Assembly (NCBI RefSeq): GCF_943734655.1
Contig: NC_071355.1
Location: forward strand, 15,852,768 to 15,916,767
Direction: 5' to 3'
Origin: Sabethes cyaneus
Lineage: Eukaryota > Arthropoda > Insecta > Diptera > Culicidae
DNA length: 64,000 bases
The position numbers and the translations under genes were made by a program. Below the pieces are notes generated by a model that was not told the origin of the DNA, made no database searches, and worked only from the letters and a program-made list of their open reading frames with translations. This document shows, piece by piece, positions 12,901 through 24,900 of this stretch. Within the stretch, counting starts at the first letter, position 1, and each line of letters begins with the position of its first letter.

Positions 12901-15900
12901 TCACTAATTCGATTAATCGAATGGCCATTATTCGATTAATTCAACTACTCGTGCTGGCAGTAATCGATTAAAAATTATTCGAATATTTTTATAGTTATCC
13001 GATTGGTTGAATTAATTGAACGATTAACGGACATCACTAATTATTGGATGAACTGGAAAATTTCGATATAGGGCGATTGAAATGTTCCAGTTCATACAGT
13101 TAATCATTTCTTCGCATCAGACACTTTCTCACTTTCTAAAACAGTTTTCGGCATGACCGCCTACAAATCAATAAAGACGCGATGCGTCTATGTTTTACTC
13201 CCGACATTTCTGCAAGATCTGTCAAATAGGGGACGATTCAAATATGACGTCCACCAAATTTCTGATCTTAGAACCCCCCCCCCCCCTTCCCCCTCTGTCC
13301 GATTGTGTCACAAAACTCAACCTCCCCCCCTTTGGACGTTTGGACACAAACTCAAAATAAAAATGAAAAGCGTGTTGAAAGTAAAAAGTGGTTTATAAAA
13401 ATAGCTTAACCTTTAAAGTGTTAATGTATGATTTAAAAAAATATAGAAAATAACAATTAATAATAAATAATAACTGCAAACAAGGGCTCTGACAACATTC
13501 AATTGCAAATTGTTACAAATCAATGAAGAAATGAAGCTTTGATTTCAATTGAAGTAGCACGGCTCCGCTTCAAAACAAGCTTCAATCTGCGTCGGCGAAG
13601 CAGGTTTCACTACATCGTGACGATAGCTTTTAGAGTTCATTGTACTTTTCTATCCAATATTTAGTAAAAAGCTAGAAACTTTGATTGCTTGAAATGAACT
13701 GAAATTGATGTGTAAATTGATCCTTCAATGTAACGCGTGGTCTATCTAGTTAACATTGACAAATTGTGCCTGACTTTCAAGCGCCGTCAGCTGGAACAAT
13801 AAGTTCGAAAATCGAAATAAATCAATGAGTGATGAATGACTGAGAAACATATTTTTGCTGCCTTTTGAAGAAAATGCAATTTTTTCGACGGATGTCACAT
13901 TTGCCTAGACCCCCTCCCCCCCCTTTGCCACAACCTGTCACAAAATTGACGCCCGCCCCCCCATAAGCAATGGACGTCATTATTGAATGATCCCTAGTAA
14001 AAATCTGGTCCATAGTTGCGCGAGCCCCCAGGAAGCCTGCCTGGTAATTCCCTACGAAGCCTAATACTATCGGTGAGAGCCAGCGAGCGTAAAACGCTCT
14101 GGGAAAGTACCTTGCAGGCGGCGTTTATCAGCGTTATACAACGTTATTGCAGTCCTGGCCACTCTCAACAACACGCTAAGTTCTTCTCGATTTTCTGCAG
14201 TTCTGGCTCTCTGAACGTATCTTCTGGCTGTGACGCAACTAGCATTAAAATTGAAAATTGTCACATCCAACTAATAAACGCCGGGGTGCCGGCTGTTTAT
14301 AGGCGTGTTTTAGGATTAAGATTAACCTATTTCGTTTTAATCTTTTACCCGTTTTACCTCTTTTCTGTTTCTTGTTTCTCTATTCCAGTCCCGTTTTTCG
14401 TTTTAGTTTCCAATTTTCGCCTTTTCCGAACTCTCCTCCTCCTGCGCCAACAAATTGGCAACGAGTAGACCAGAACCAAGTGCAGTGGAAAGAAATTATA
14501 AGAAAATAACGTTCTCGTTTCTCTCTTCGTCTGTTCCGTTTTGCTTCTTTTAGATTATTTTTCTCTATCACATTTACTTTTGGCTGCCAATTTTCCTTTT
14601 GCTTTGCGGCGTTTCTCTTTTTATCTCCCGTTTTTCGACTTACTCTCTACAGTTTTTACCTTTTACTTTGGTCCTTTTTTCCTAATTTTCTTTTCTTCTT
14701 TTTCTGTCCTATTTTCGTATTCCATTCTCATTAAATCTTATATTTTTATATCCCGTGATTACCTCTTTTTCCTGTTTTCCTCGTTTCCTCTATTGGTTTT
14801 TTCTTTCTTTCTTGCTATTCTTCTTTTGCTTTTTTGTTTCTCTTGTTTTCACTCTAATTATTTCCCCTTTTCCCACATTTTCACCTTTTCTGTACTGTTT
14901 TTCACTATTTTGTTTTTTCTTCTTTTCTGTCCTCATTTTGTTTATCACTTTTCTCGTTTTCTTAATATTGTTTTCCTTTCCCGCTTTTTTCTTCTTTACT
15001 CTTGCATTCTTCCACATTTGTTCTCTACAATCTTTTCTTTTTCCTCCCTTTTTCTTCTTTTTTCTCTTTTTCTCTCGCTCGTTTTTCCTCTTTTTCTATT
15101 TCGTTTGTCCAGTTTTTGCAATGTTTTTCTCTGTACTCTTGTCCGTTTTTTTCTCCAGGAGCGGTAAGAGACGAACTAAATTCATCATAAATCCATCTCT
15201 ATATATATGCTGTGAAAATTGACTTGCCTCTTTGTAAGAAACTGCTCATACAACGTACTGTTTGGTTCATGAGATAGGAATTGTTTCTCGAAATCTAAAA
15301 AAAATGTATTCACTTCTGCGCTTCACATAAATGAAAATTAGAATGTCTGCTTGAACAATTTGGTTTACAAACAATGTAATAAATAATCGGTGGTAATAAT
15401 AGATCGTCAAACAAATATAGCGCATTTGGCCGCCTGAAACAATTTATTACTGGCTGATTCTACATCATTACATTCCCTGAGAGTTTTTATTTCTTAAACC
15501 TGCAGTTGTTTTCATTTCATTATGTAGATCTCTATGCACACTCATTTAATCCTCTAAATGTAAGCGTTTCCAACATTAACTGTGAACCAAATCCATAAAT
15601 CTAATATAGGATTAGCAAATTATGCGTCAGCTCCGCCCTGTCAACCCCGCCCGAGTATATTTATAACGATTCATCAATTGCACCGTAACGTAATCAGGCA
15701 TTATCCAGGACAACCTTTGTTTGTTCGCTTTTCAAATATGTATTATCTGCCCAGAGCATATTATTTTTAACTCGACAACCAGCGACACCATGTTTGGAAT
15801 CATTTGGTTTTGGATTCAGTGGAAAATCAGAAACCACTCCGTCAGTTCTCCATGTAGAATAGCAATAGAACCTAGGCAGTGTGCATCGCGGGGACACGCC

Positions 15901-18900
15901 ATCTATTCCAAACCGTACTCAGCCGGGCACAATTAGTCCTGATTACATTCGAACCAACATCAAACCGAACAACTAGCAATCGAATATTCCGCAACAGTTG
16001 TACATTTACTGATTTCGCTATAATAACAATAATACCGCCAACTCTCATCATCAGTCGCTGGCTATGCTGCGGAGGACGATTGCGTGGGCAAACCGAAATG
16101 ATCGGCTCATTATTGCTGACGGGGCGCGCGCACGCTACGTAGATTGCTCGCAGTTTGCAATTGCAAAAAGTTTCGCAATTAGGTTAATTAGCAATGCCAA
16201 CATTGCAAATCAAATCAAATTAGGATGAAATTGCGCACCGAGTTTCCCAGGCCGCGCTAGGCCAAGCCAGGCCAGGCCAGGGAAAGAGTTATTTACGGTC
16301 ACGGGGGAAAAAAAAGATAAAAACATTGCTCATCATGAAAATAAAATGATTATCGTAAAAATAAACAGAGCACTCGTTAAATTAATTTGCGTCTAATTGG
16401 AAGTTTAAATGTTCGTCGTTGAAAATTTATTATCCCTGGGGGTCGGTCAGGCCGCCGCACGAATTCAATCGTCGATTGAACGGAGCGTGTGGTTTCCGGA
16501 CTATTGATTTGAATGATGCCATTATTTCTTTTCACAGATGGAGGCTATCCTCAACGAGAAGTTCCCGGACCTCAGCTCGATTACCTCCGATCTGGAAGTG
16601 TTGGAAATCTTTCCACGGAAGAATGCGGTGCTCTGGATCACCGTGATCCATGTAGTTTGTTCCTATATTTGCTACATTTTTAGTAAATTTTCCTGCAAAA
16701 TTCACATCCAAAGCTTCTCGATGGCGTTTCCGATTAATCTCACCGTTCCGGTGACGCTTACTCTACTACTGGTGTTTTGTGGTCTCCGCGAAGCGGATGT
16801 GTGCGTGTTTACCAGCGTCCTTCCAGATTACCTGTTCTTTCGGGTGCCTCCGATCTACTATCTGTTCGATTACGTGTTCAACGAGTTTTCCTGGCTGTGG
16901 CTGCTGTGGTTGCTATCGCAAACATGGATCACACGGCATCTTTGGATGCCGAAAAGTGATCGCAACGCATCGACGGAGAAGCTCTTCGTTACACCGATGT
17001 ACAACAGTCTGCTGGTGGATCAAAGCATCGCCATGAATCGACGTCGCGAGGATCAGGAAGATTTCGTGAAAAAAATTGTGAGTTTGAATGGGTTCAAAAA
17101 TTTACATGGTTCTAACTTTGGGATATCATTAACAGGACATGATCAAAGTGAAGGATACGGAAAAGGCCAACGAGATCGACGCGAAAGCATACGATCGCAA
17201 ACGGGACGAAATCAAACCGTACGATCGGATTCCGCAGATCTTTGTTTGTGCCACCATGTGGCACGAAACTAAGGAGGAATTGATGGAGTTCTTGAAATCC
17301 ATCATCCGATTGGATGAAGATCAGTGCGCCCGTAGGATGGCCATGAAACACATTCAAGCATCGAAAGACTTCATTGATCCAGATTATTACGATCTTGAAA
17401 GTAGGTCTTCAATTGCATTAAGTAAATCGATATAAAATAGACTGTCAATCTCTTCATTTCAGCACACATCTTCTTCGACGACGCCTTCATAAACGACAAA
17501 TCCAAATGCGAGAGTGCCAACGACTCTCCCCTGAACTCGTACGTTAAAATCCTGATCAACAACATCGAAGAGGCGGCGCTAGAGGTGTACAAAACCAAGA
17601 TGCGCATCTACCCCCCGACTAAAATCGTAACTCCCTACGGTGGACGCCTGATCTGGACCCTACCGGGTCGCACGAAGGTCATCACCCACTTAAAGGACAA
17701 AAACAAGATACGCCACAAGAAACGCTGGTCCCAGGTGATGTACATGTACTACCTCCTGGGCTATCGGATCATGCAGTTGAACACTTCAGCGGAGCGTAAA
17801 ATGGTGATCGCTCAGAATACTTATCTTCTAGCTTTGGACGGGGACATCGACTTCCAGCCGAAGGCTGTTTCCCTACTGGTTGATCGAATGAAAGTCGATC
17901 CAGATTTGGGCGCCGCCTGCGGTCGCATTCATCCCGTCGGGACCGGACCTATGGTTTGGTATCAGATCTTCGAATATGCGATCGGTCATTGGTTGCAGAA
18001 GGCAACCGAACACGTCATTGGCTGCGTTCTGTGTTCGCCCGGTTGTTTCTCGTTGTTCCGAGGACGCGCCCTAATGGAAAACTCTGTAATGAAAAAATAC
18101 ACCACAAAATCAGATCAAGCGCGTCACTACGTACAGTACGATCAGGGTGAAGATCGTTGGCTGTGTACTCTACTGTTGAAGCAGAAATTCCGCGTTGAAT
18201 ACTCGGCTGCTTCCGATGCTTACACGCACGCACCGGAAGGATTTAACGAATTCTACAATCAACGAAGACGTTGGGTTCCATCCACCATTGCCAATATCTT
18301 TGATCTTCTGGGAGATGCCAAACGGGTTGTGAAGACGAACAACAGTATCTCAACTCCATACATCGTCTACCAGTGTATGTTGATGTTCGGAACGATACTC
18401 GGTCCCGGAACTATATTCCTTATGATGGTTGGAGCTCTGGTGGCCGTATTTCGTATTGACATCTGGACTTCTTTCCTCTGGAACGGAATCCCGCTTGCAA
18501 CTTTCATGGCGATCTGCTACTGGATGAAGCAAAAGTATCAACTAATTGCTGCTTTCTTCATTTCCGCCGTCTATTCCCTGGTCATGATGGCCGTACTAGT
18601 CGGTATTGTCATCCAGGTGATGGAGGACGGAATTCTTGCACCCTCCTCAGTGTTTTTCATTTCCGTGGCCCTGCAGATCGTAGTCACGGGTCTTCTCCAT
18701 CCCCAGGAACTGGAGGCTCTTCCAGCCGGTTTCGTGTACTACATCACCATCCCATCAATGTACATGTTGCTGGTGATCTACTCGATATTCAACATGAACG
18801 ACGTTTCGTGGGGAACACGGGAGAATGCCGTAGATGCAGCCGCCAAACCGGAACCGACACCTGCAGCTTCCCGACAAGGAAAAATGAGTAAACTGTTGGG

Positions 18901-21900
18901 TTATCTGCGTTCCGGTGACCAAGAAGAAGATGGATCCATCAATTTCTCAGTCAGTGGCCTATTCAGCTGTCTATTTTGCACCCATCCGAAATCCAGTGCC
19001 GAAAAGGAGCAACTCGTTCAGGTGGCAACATCGCTCACGGAAATCAACTCCAAGATGAAGGAACTGGAAATGTGAGTAATTGACTATTTTATTTTTTCAG
19101 TGCCAAAACAAACTCATCCAACCAACCACGGAGCAGAAGGATTATTTTCAAGTTTACTGAAGCGATATTCTCATTCATTTAGAGTTTCGAACGAAATGAA
19201 AAAAAAAGTCCCATTTGTGTCGGTTCGTCGCCAACTCGGAATTGCTTAAAAATTTGTCGGCGACCTCGACCCGATATCATTTTCCAGTGGTCCTCCAGGG
19301 GGAGCGTAAAATTGAAAAGCAGCTAAACTGAAACTTCTTCCACCACCACCATAGCCAGTGCCAGTGCCCAGTGCAGTGGTCGGCGAGCTGTGCTGCTGGT
19401 CGTGGTGGTGGTCGACAAGTGCACGATGACAGTCAGTGGCAGAAAATAAGTTTCAATTAAATTAAAATGCAATTTATGTTCTTTTTCGCAATTCCCGACG
19501 GTCGCCGGTGGCAATGGTCTCCGTCGTCGACTACTGGCAACCGTTCCGGGTGCCGCCGTGTTCCACAGCAGAGCCTATCCGACCCGTGACAGCGACAGTT
19601 CCGAGGACCGCTACTGATGAGCTTACTGTCTGCAATTAGTGGACCTTTTGTGAGAAGTAGCAGCGGAATGGTTCTAAACATAAGCAGACTTAACTTTCAC
19701 AAATAGTAAGAAGTACTTCTTCGAGAGCGAAAGTAATTCAAACCCCGTACTTTGTACTGTGAATGATACAATGAAAGATGGGTGATGAATATAACAAGTA
19801 GTGTCAATTTGAAAAGATGAGCTACTTAACTTACTCTCCTTCTACTGGCGACAAGCGAGCGTCTTTTCAATGGTAGTGTCCATTACTTTTTTTGCAGACT
19901 GCAAGACAACTATTTTTGGCGCTAGAAAATTAACTTGACAACGGTAATACGACATTATTGTTTTTCATTTTATACATTTTAAAGAATATTTTTATAATGT
20001 TTTCAATTTTCATCAACGAAAAAACGTTAAAACCATGGTGAGTACAGATATCTAGCTTTCCACGAGTGATAATGGCGGCTGATGAGTACAACTTTCTGAA
20101 GGGCACAGTTCTGTTTTGACATTCAATGCAGGAAAAATTCGCTTCCCTTCAACTAAATTCCTTTTCGGTGGTCTGCGAAAACTAAACAATGTTTACATTT
20201 TTCCACTCAACTGGTAAACAACCGTAGTGGCTTCCATAGTAACCGCAGTGACTGCTCCTGCATTGAATGTCAAAATCGAACTGTGCCCTTCAGAAAGTTG
20301 TACCCATCAGCCGCCATTATCGCTGGTGGAAAGCTGGATTGTCATGATTAAAACAACGTTTTCGTGTTCTTTTGTTAGAACTTTTGTCTTGACAGCATTT
20401 CGTAGCAAAATAAATTCCAAATTTTATAGAAACAAATTTTAGGAGAAATCATTAAGTAAATCTTTATCAATTTTTTCCAGATGAAAAGAATACTTAAATG
20501 TTGACATTCCAAAGATTAAATCCTAAGACCGCAAACAAAAAGTTTGAAGTCCAAACTTTGATGTTCGAAAGTCAAAAGTCCAACGTCCAACGTCCGAAAA
20601 CCATAAGCCAGAATTCAAAAACCAAGTCCAAAATCTTGAACCCAAAATTACAAATCAAAACTCCAAAGTTCAAGTATCGAGTATTCGAATATTAAAGTCC
20701 AAACTTCAATTTAAAAAGGTCAAATGAAAGGTGAACGTCCAAAGTAAAATTTCGAAATCCAAATTCAATGATCTAATGCCCTTGTTGAAAATTCGAGTTC
20801 CAAACATCCAAGTTCTTTAACTCGATGTTCAAACTCCTAGGTGGAAAGTTAATACTTAATAATACAAATTCTAAAGCACGAGGCGCAAAGCTAGAAATTT
20901 AAATTGGCAGTCCAAAACTTAAAATCTACTGTCCGTCAATCTCAAAGTATGAAAATGCATTCAAACGTTGTACCGTGTCTGTAATTAACAAACAAACAAA
21001 CCAAAAGACTATATCCAGAGTTCAAAGTTCAAAATTCAAAGCCCAAGACTCGAAACGTACAGTTCAAATTTCCCAGAATTGAAGTCCAAAGCTCAAAGTT
21101 CGAAGCCCAATGTTCAAAGTCAAAAACGCTGCTCGAAAACCAATATACGTAGGTCAAAATCTGACAATCATTCGCTTTACAGTATTAAGTTGAATGTGCA
21201 AAGTCTGCTCAAAACAGGAAGGCAGACATTTTTCAAAATTATCGTACTAATGACCGGTCAGAAACAAAAAATGGCTTTAAAAGACTATCGCCAAACGAGA
21301 AATATATGCTCTAAAAATCCTTCGCGATTCAGAATAAAGTTTTTCGTGAATTTTCCACCAACTACTTCCGCTGATGTGCCAAGGCTGTGGCATACTGGGG
21401 CACGTGTCCCACCTTCTATAATAAATTTAATGTATGACAAAATAACTTCCCCATATGCATTCGGGAACTCCGAAGATAGCAACTCAGTAGCCCGGTATAG
21501 AATAATAAGCGAAAAGAAAATTAATTGCATTAAAACATATTCTTCTCCGAGCCTTACTTCCAGTCCGATTAAAGTCAATTTTCAAGTACAATTTGGAGTT
21601 TAAATTCAAGTCAATTTTCATGTCCAATCACAAGTTCAATTTCAAGTCCGAGGCAGTCCCGGCGTAATTCACGCCTCTCGCCATCCCAATCCCGCAAATG
21701 TCACGAATGACCCAAGCTGTAAAAGTGACTATAAACTAACAAAAAAAAATCTAATTCTAAGTCTGATTTTTTTTATAGTCACTTTAACAACTAAGGTCAT
21801 TTGTAACTTCTGCGGGTTTGAGCCCGGGCCCTCGGCGTGAGAGGCATGAATGCTAACCACTACGCCGGGATTACCCCTTTCTAAGTCTAATTTAACTTCA

Positions 21901-24900
21901 TTTTCATCTCCGATTTCAGCGCTCATTTCAAGTACAATTTATTGTCCGATTTTAAGGCCAAATAAAGTTCTAATCATGACTGCAATTAGAAATTCCATTG
22001 AGGTCTAATTACAATGCTCGATCAAAGCTAGTTTCTAGTCTATTTAAATTTCTATTTCCCCACCGATTTCAAGTCCAATTTCATGTCCAATTGCATTACA
22101 AGCTCAATTTCAAATCAAATTTTAATTGTAAAGTCCAATTTAAGTACCAGTTCTTGTACAATAATCTATTTTAAGTTTTATGCCGAGCCTAGTTGAATTT
22201 CAGTTTCACGTCCGATTTCAAGTTCAATTTAAATCTAATTTTAAGGCCAATATAATGTCCGAATTTAAGTCCAATTTCATGTCGAATTTCAATCGAATTT
22301 TAATTCCGATTTGAGGTCCAATAGCAAAACTAACTTGAAGTGTAATTTCACACCCAATTTTAAGTACAACTTGAAGTTCAATTGTGGTCCAATTTCAACC
22401 TTAGTTTAATGTCCCATTTTAAAGCCAATCCCAAGTCGAATGTAATTCCAATTTAAGCTCCGATTTAAAGTTCGAATTTTATATCCGACGTCCAGTCTAA
22501 TTTCAGGACATATTCAATTCTAATTTGTAGTCTATTTTCAAATCCCATTTCTAGCCAAATTTGAGCCCCATATTTAGTCTAATTTAATTCCTATTTATGT
22601 TCGACTCAAAGTTCAAGTTTAAGTTTGATTTCCAATTCCATTTAGATTTCACGGATGCACTATGGGCCAGAAATTAAAATTTCGGGACACATACATTTGC
22701 GGTTAAACGGCATGTCTCAGTTCAATGTGGTCTTCGGCAACTTTTTGAATGATAAAATGATGCATCTTTTGAAGGGGTCGTCCAATATTTAGGTGTTACT
22801 TTAACAATAAATTAAGTAATAACTTTTTGAGTAAATTTTTTTTCATCTTTTTGGTTTCAAAATATTAAAGATAAACCAATTTCAAGTATTCTTTCTGAAG
22901 ATATGAAACTTCTACCATTTACACATTTTCAGCAATAGACCTTTGTTTATAAACGACCCCTCAAATCACATTACTTCTTGTAACATGTTTATTTCAACAG
23001 ACAACTCAACGTGATGTTCTAGACAACATTTTGCACATAAAAGAGGAATATTTTTGCTGAAGACTGTTTTGCTTTTTCTGCATTCATTAATAAGGTATAA
23101 CTGTTTTTAGGTTAAAAACCGTTTGATGAAAAATGTGTATATTTTCAAGAGTGGTGTCTTCGGAGAAGTAAAATAATAAAATATAGCGCATCTTCCTGCA
23201 CTATTAGGGTGACCATCAATTCACCTATTAGGGTGATACAAACTTTTGTTTTCTTAAATAATTAAAAAAAAAGTTTTTTTTCTCCAAAAGTTGCAGAACA
23301 TACTTAAATAAGCAACTGTGCTGAATAAAGTAATTATCTATCTCTTATCGGTTACGAAATATAATGATGTGTTAAAAAAGAGCACTTAAAAATCAATTAC
23401 ACTCAATAACTTTGCACACGATTATTTTATTGCTTTTAAATGTTTTACAAAATTATTTAGTATGTTGAAATACATATTTTCTGTGAATACTGTTTGACGC
23501 TAGGACGCATATTTATTAAGTTATAAAATGTATGAAAAAAATCCGCACTATTCCCAGGTATTCCTAGCCATGGTATTCCCAGGTATTCTCTAAAATACAC
23601 ATTTGTGCAGATAGCATTAATAATTCCTTGCAAACTAATTGCAGGTACTTGAAGATGGCTAAGATATTCGGATTTTTCATCAGACGGTTTTTAACCTAAA
23701 ATCACTTATATCTTATTAATTAATGCATATAAAGCAAAACAGTCAAAATATTCCTCTTTTATGTGCAAAATATTTTCTAGGGCATCACATTGAGCTGTCT
23801 GTTGAAATAAACATGTTACAAGAAGAAATGTGATTTGAGGGGTCGTTTATAAGCAAAGGTCTATTGCTGAAAATGAGTAAAAGGTAGAAGTTTCATATCT
23901 TCAAAAAAATTACTTGAAATTAGTTTATCTTTAATATTTTGAAACCAAAAAGATGAAAAAACGTTTACTCAAAAAGTTATTACTTAAATTGTTGTTTATT
24001 GGACGACCCCTTGCATCAATATGCAAAATATGCATCAATTTTTTATTCAAAAAGTTGTCGAAGAGTACATTGTGGTGAGACAGGCCGTTTAATCGTAAAT
24101 ATTTTTTTCCCGAAATTTTAATTTCTGACCCATAGTGCGATGGGACCGTAACATTCCGTCTTCTCTTGTATAGAGATTCAATGCAAAACGTCCTAATAGT
24201 TGAACTCTGAAGTTTGCAATTGTTAACCTAATCGAGCGGAATTTTTGAGATAAATAAATTCATTATGTTTCCGGTTATAATTTTTCTGTTCAAGTGTTTT
24301 TCTGTATTCCGCACTTCGATTATTTGTCAGCATTGCTACGAACTGCGTATTATCTGCCACTGCCACAGTTTTGCAGTTTTTAGAGTGAGGAAGTGAGGAT
24401 TATTACCTATGCTGGTCTGTTTGAATTACCGTACGTGATTATTATGACTTATGGTGTATGTGTCTACTATAGGAAAAGTATGTGCTTAGATGGCTAGCAA
24501 CAAGTTATGAATTGTGGTATATTTAGGACTGGAGCAACGGTGCATGCTATTTGACACTTTGGTTGTTTCCGCTGTCCTTCGATCGAAAGATTACTTTTAT
24601 GTTGACATTGTTAAAGTGTTGGCTGGTCGACCTGCAGACCTGCACTCCGAAGGGCTGTTGTCGAATGCCAAATTCGTGGCAACAGTATCAAAATCATTTT
24701 TCCGGACCCTTGGAATGGTAGTAAGATGCTATGGAAAGGTATAAGAAAAGTATGTTTTAATCAAAATTAGGCAGAAGTTATGAAAATTAAGTATAACAGA
24801 GTAACTGTACCACCAATAAAATGGGATTAGTGATTGTTTTTCAGGTGGGTAAACATAGATAAGTGAGAAATCTCAATTTTACTCCCGCTAGAAAAACGCC

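Larger units (their letters stand above)
11880..14165 (-). mobile_element. RTE-like non-LTR retrotransposon, degraded, with three nested insertions
   Basis: Minus-strand pieces in order are INAACKVLSQ and YQAGF..ATMDQIFT (about 14150-13996), a QILQKC segment (about 13227-13150), IDFKAAYDTI (about 12735), RPVCVETRGSIFTK and the FVYLGSLVSMDNN region (12480-12190), then the 3' end shared with the copies at 50563 and 25370. It is interrupted by TIR elements at 13228-13995 and 12736-13142 and by a SINE near 12047-12146. Stops and frameshifts are frequent. It lies in chitin synthase intron 3 on the antisense strand. Clade assignment to RTE is by overall resemblance. Confidence 0.75.
20510..22645. 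repeat. Degenerate short tandem repeats (AAGTCCAATTTC, about 12 bp)
   Basis: From about 21540 to 22645 the sequence is a degenerate array of AAGTCCAATTTC words with unit near 12 bp; 20510-21130 holds related AAAGTCCAAA/GTTCAAAGTC words. An inverted SINE pair sits inside at 21655-21875. Similar arrays in the opposite orientation occur at 44330-44690 and 61680-61930. Confidence 0.75.

Noticed and set aside
14541..15222. 208- and 155-residue Phe/Leu/Ser-rich open frames resembling membrane proteins
   Set aside because: Caused by T/C-only composition of the polypyrimidine repeat; overlapping frames look alike. The same holds for 42180-42689.
16538..16540. ATG as chitin synthase start
   Set aside because: It directly follows a splice acceptor and joins in phase to 7846; upstream exons encode family-typical sequence.
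21766..21875. tRNA gene
   Set aside because: Boxes A and B are present but no acceptor stem, and a second degenerate copy has the same non-tRNA tail, so it is a SINE. The same reasoning applies at 60960-61100.
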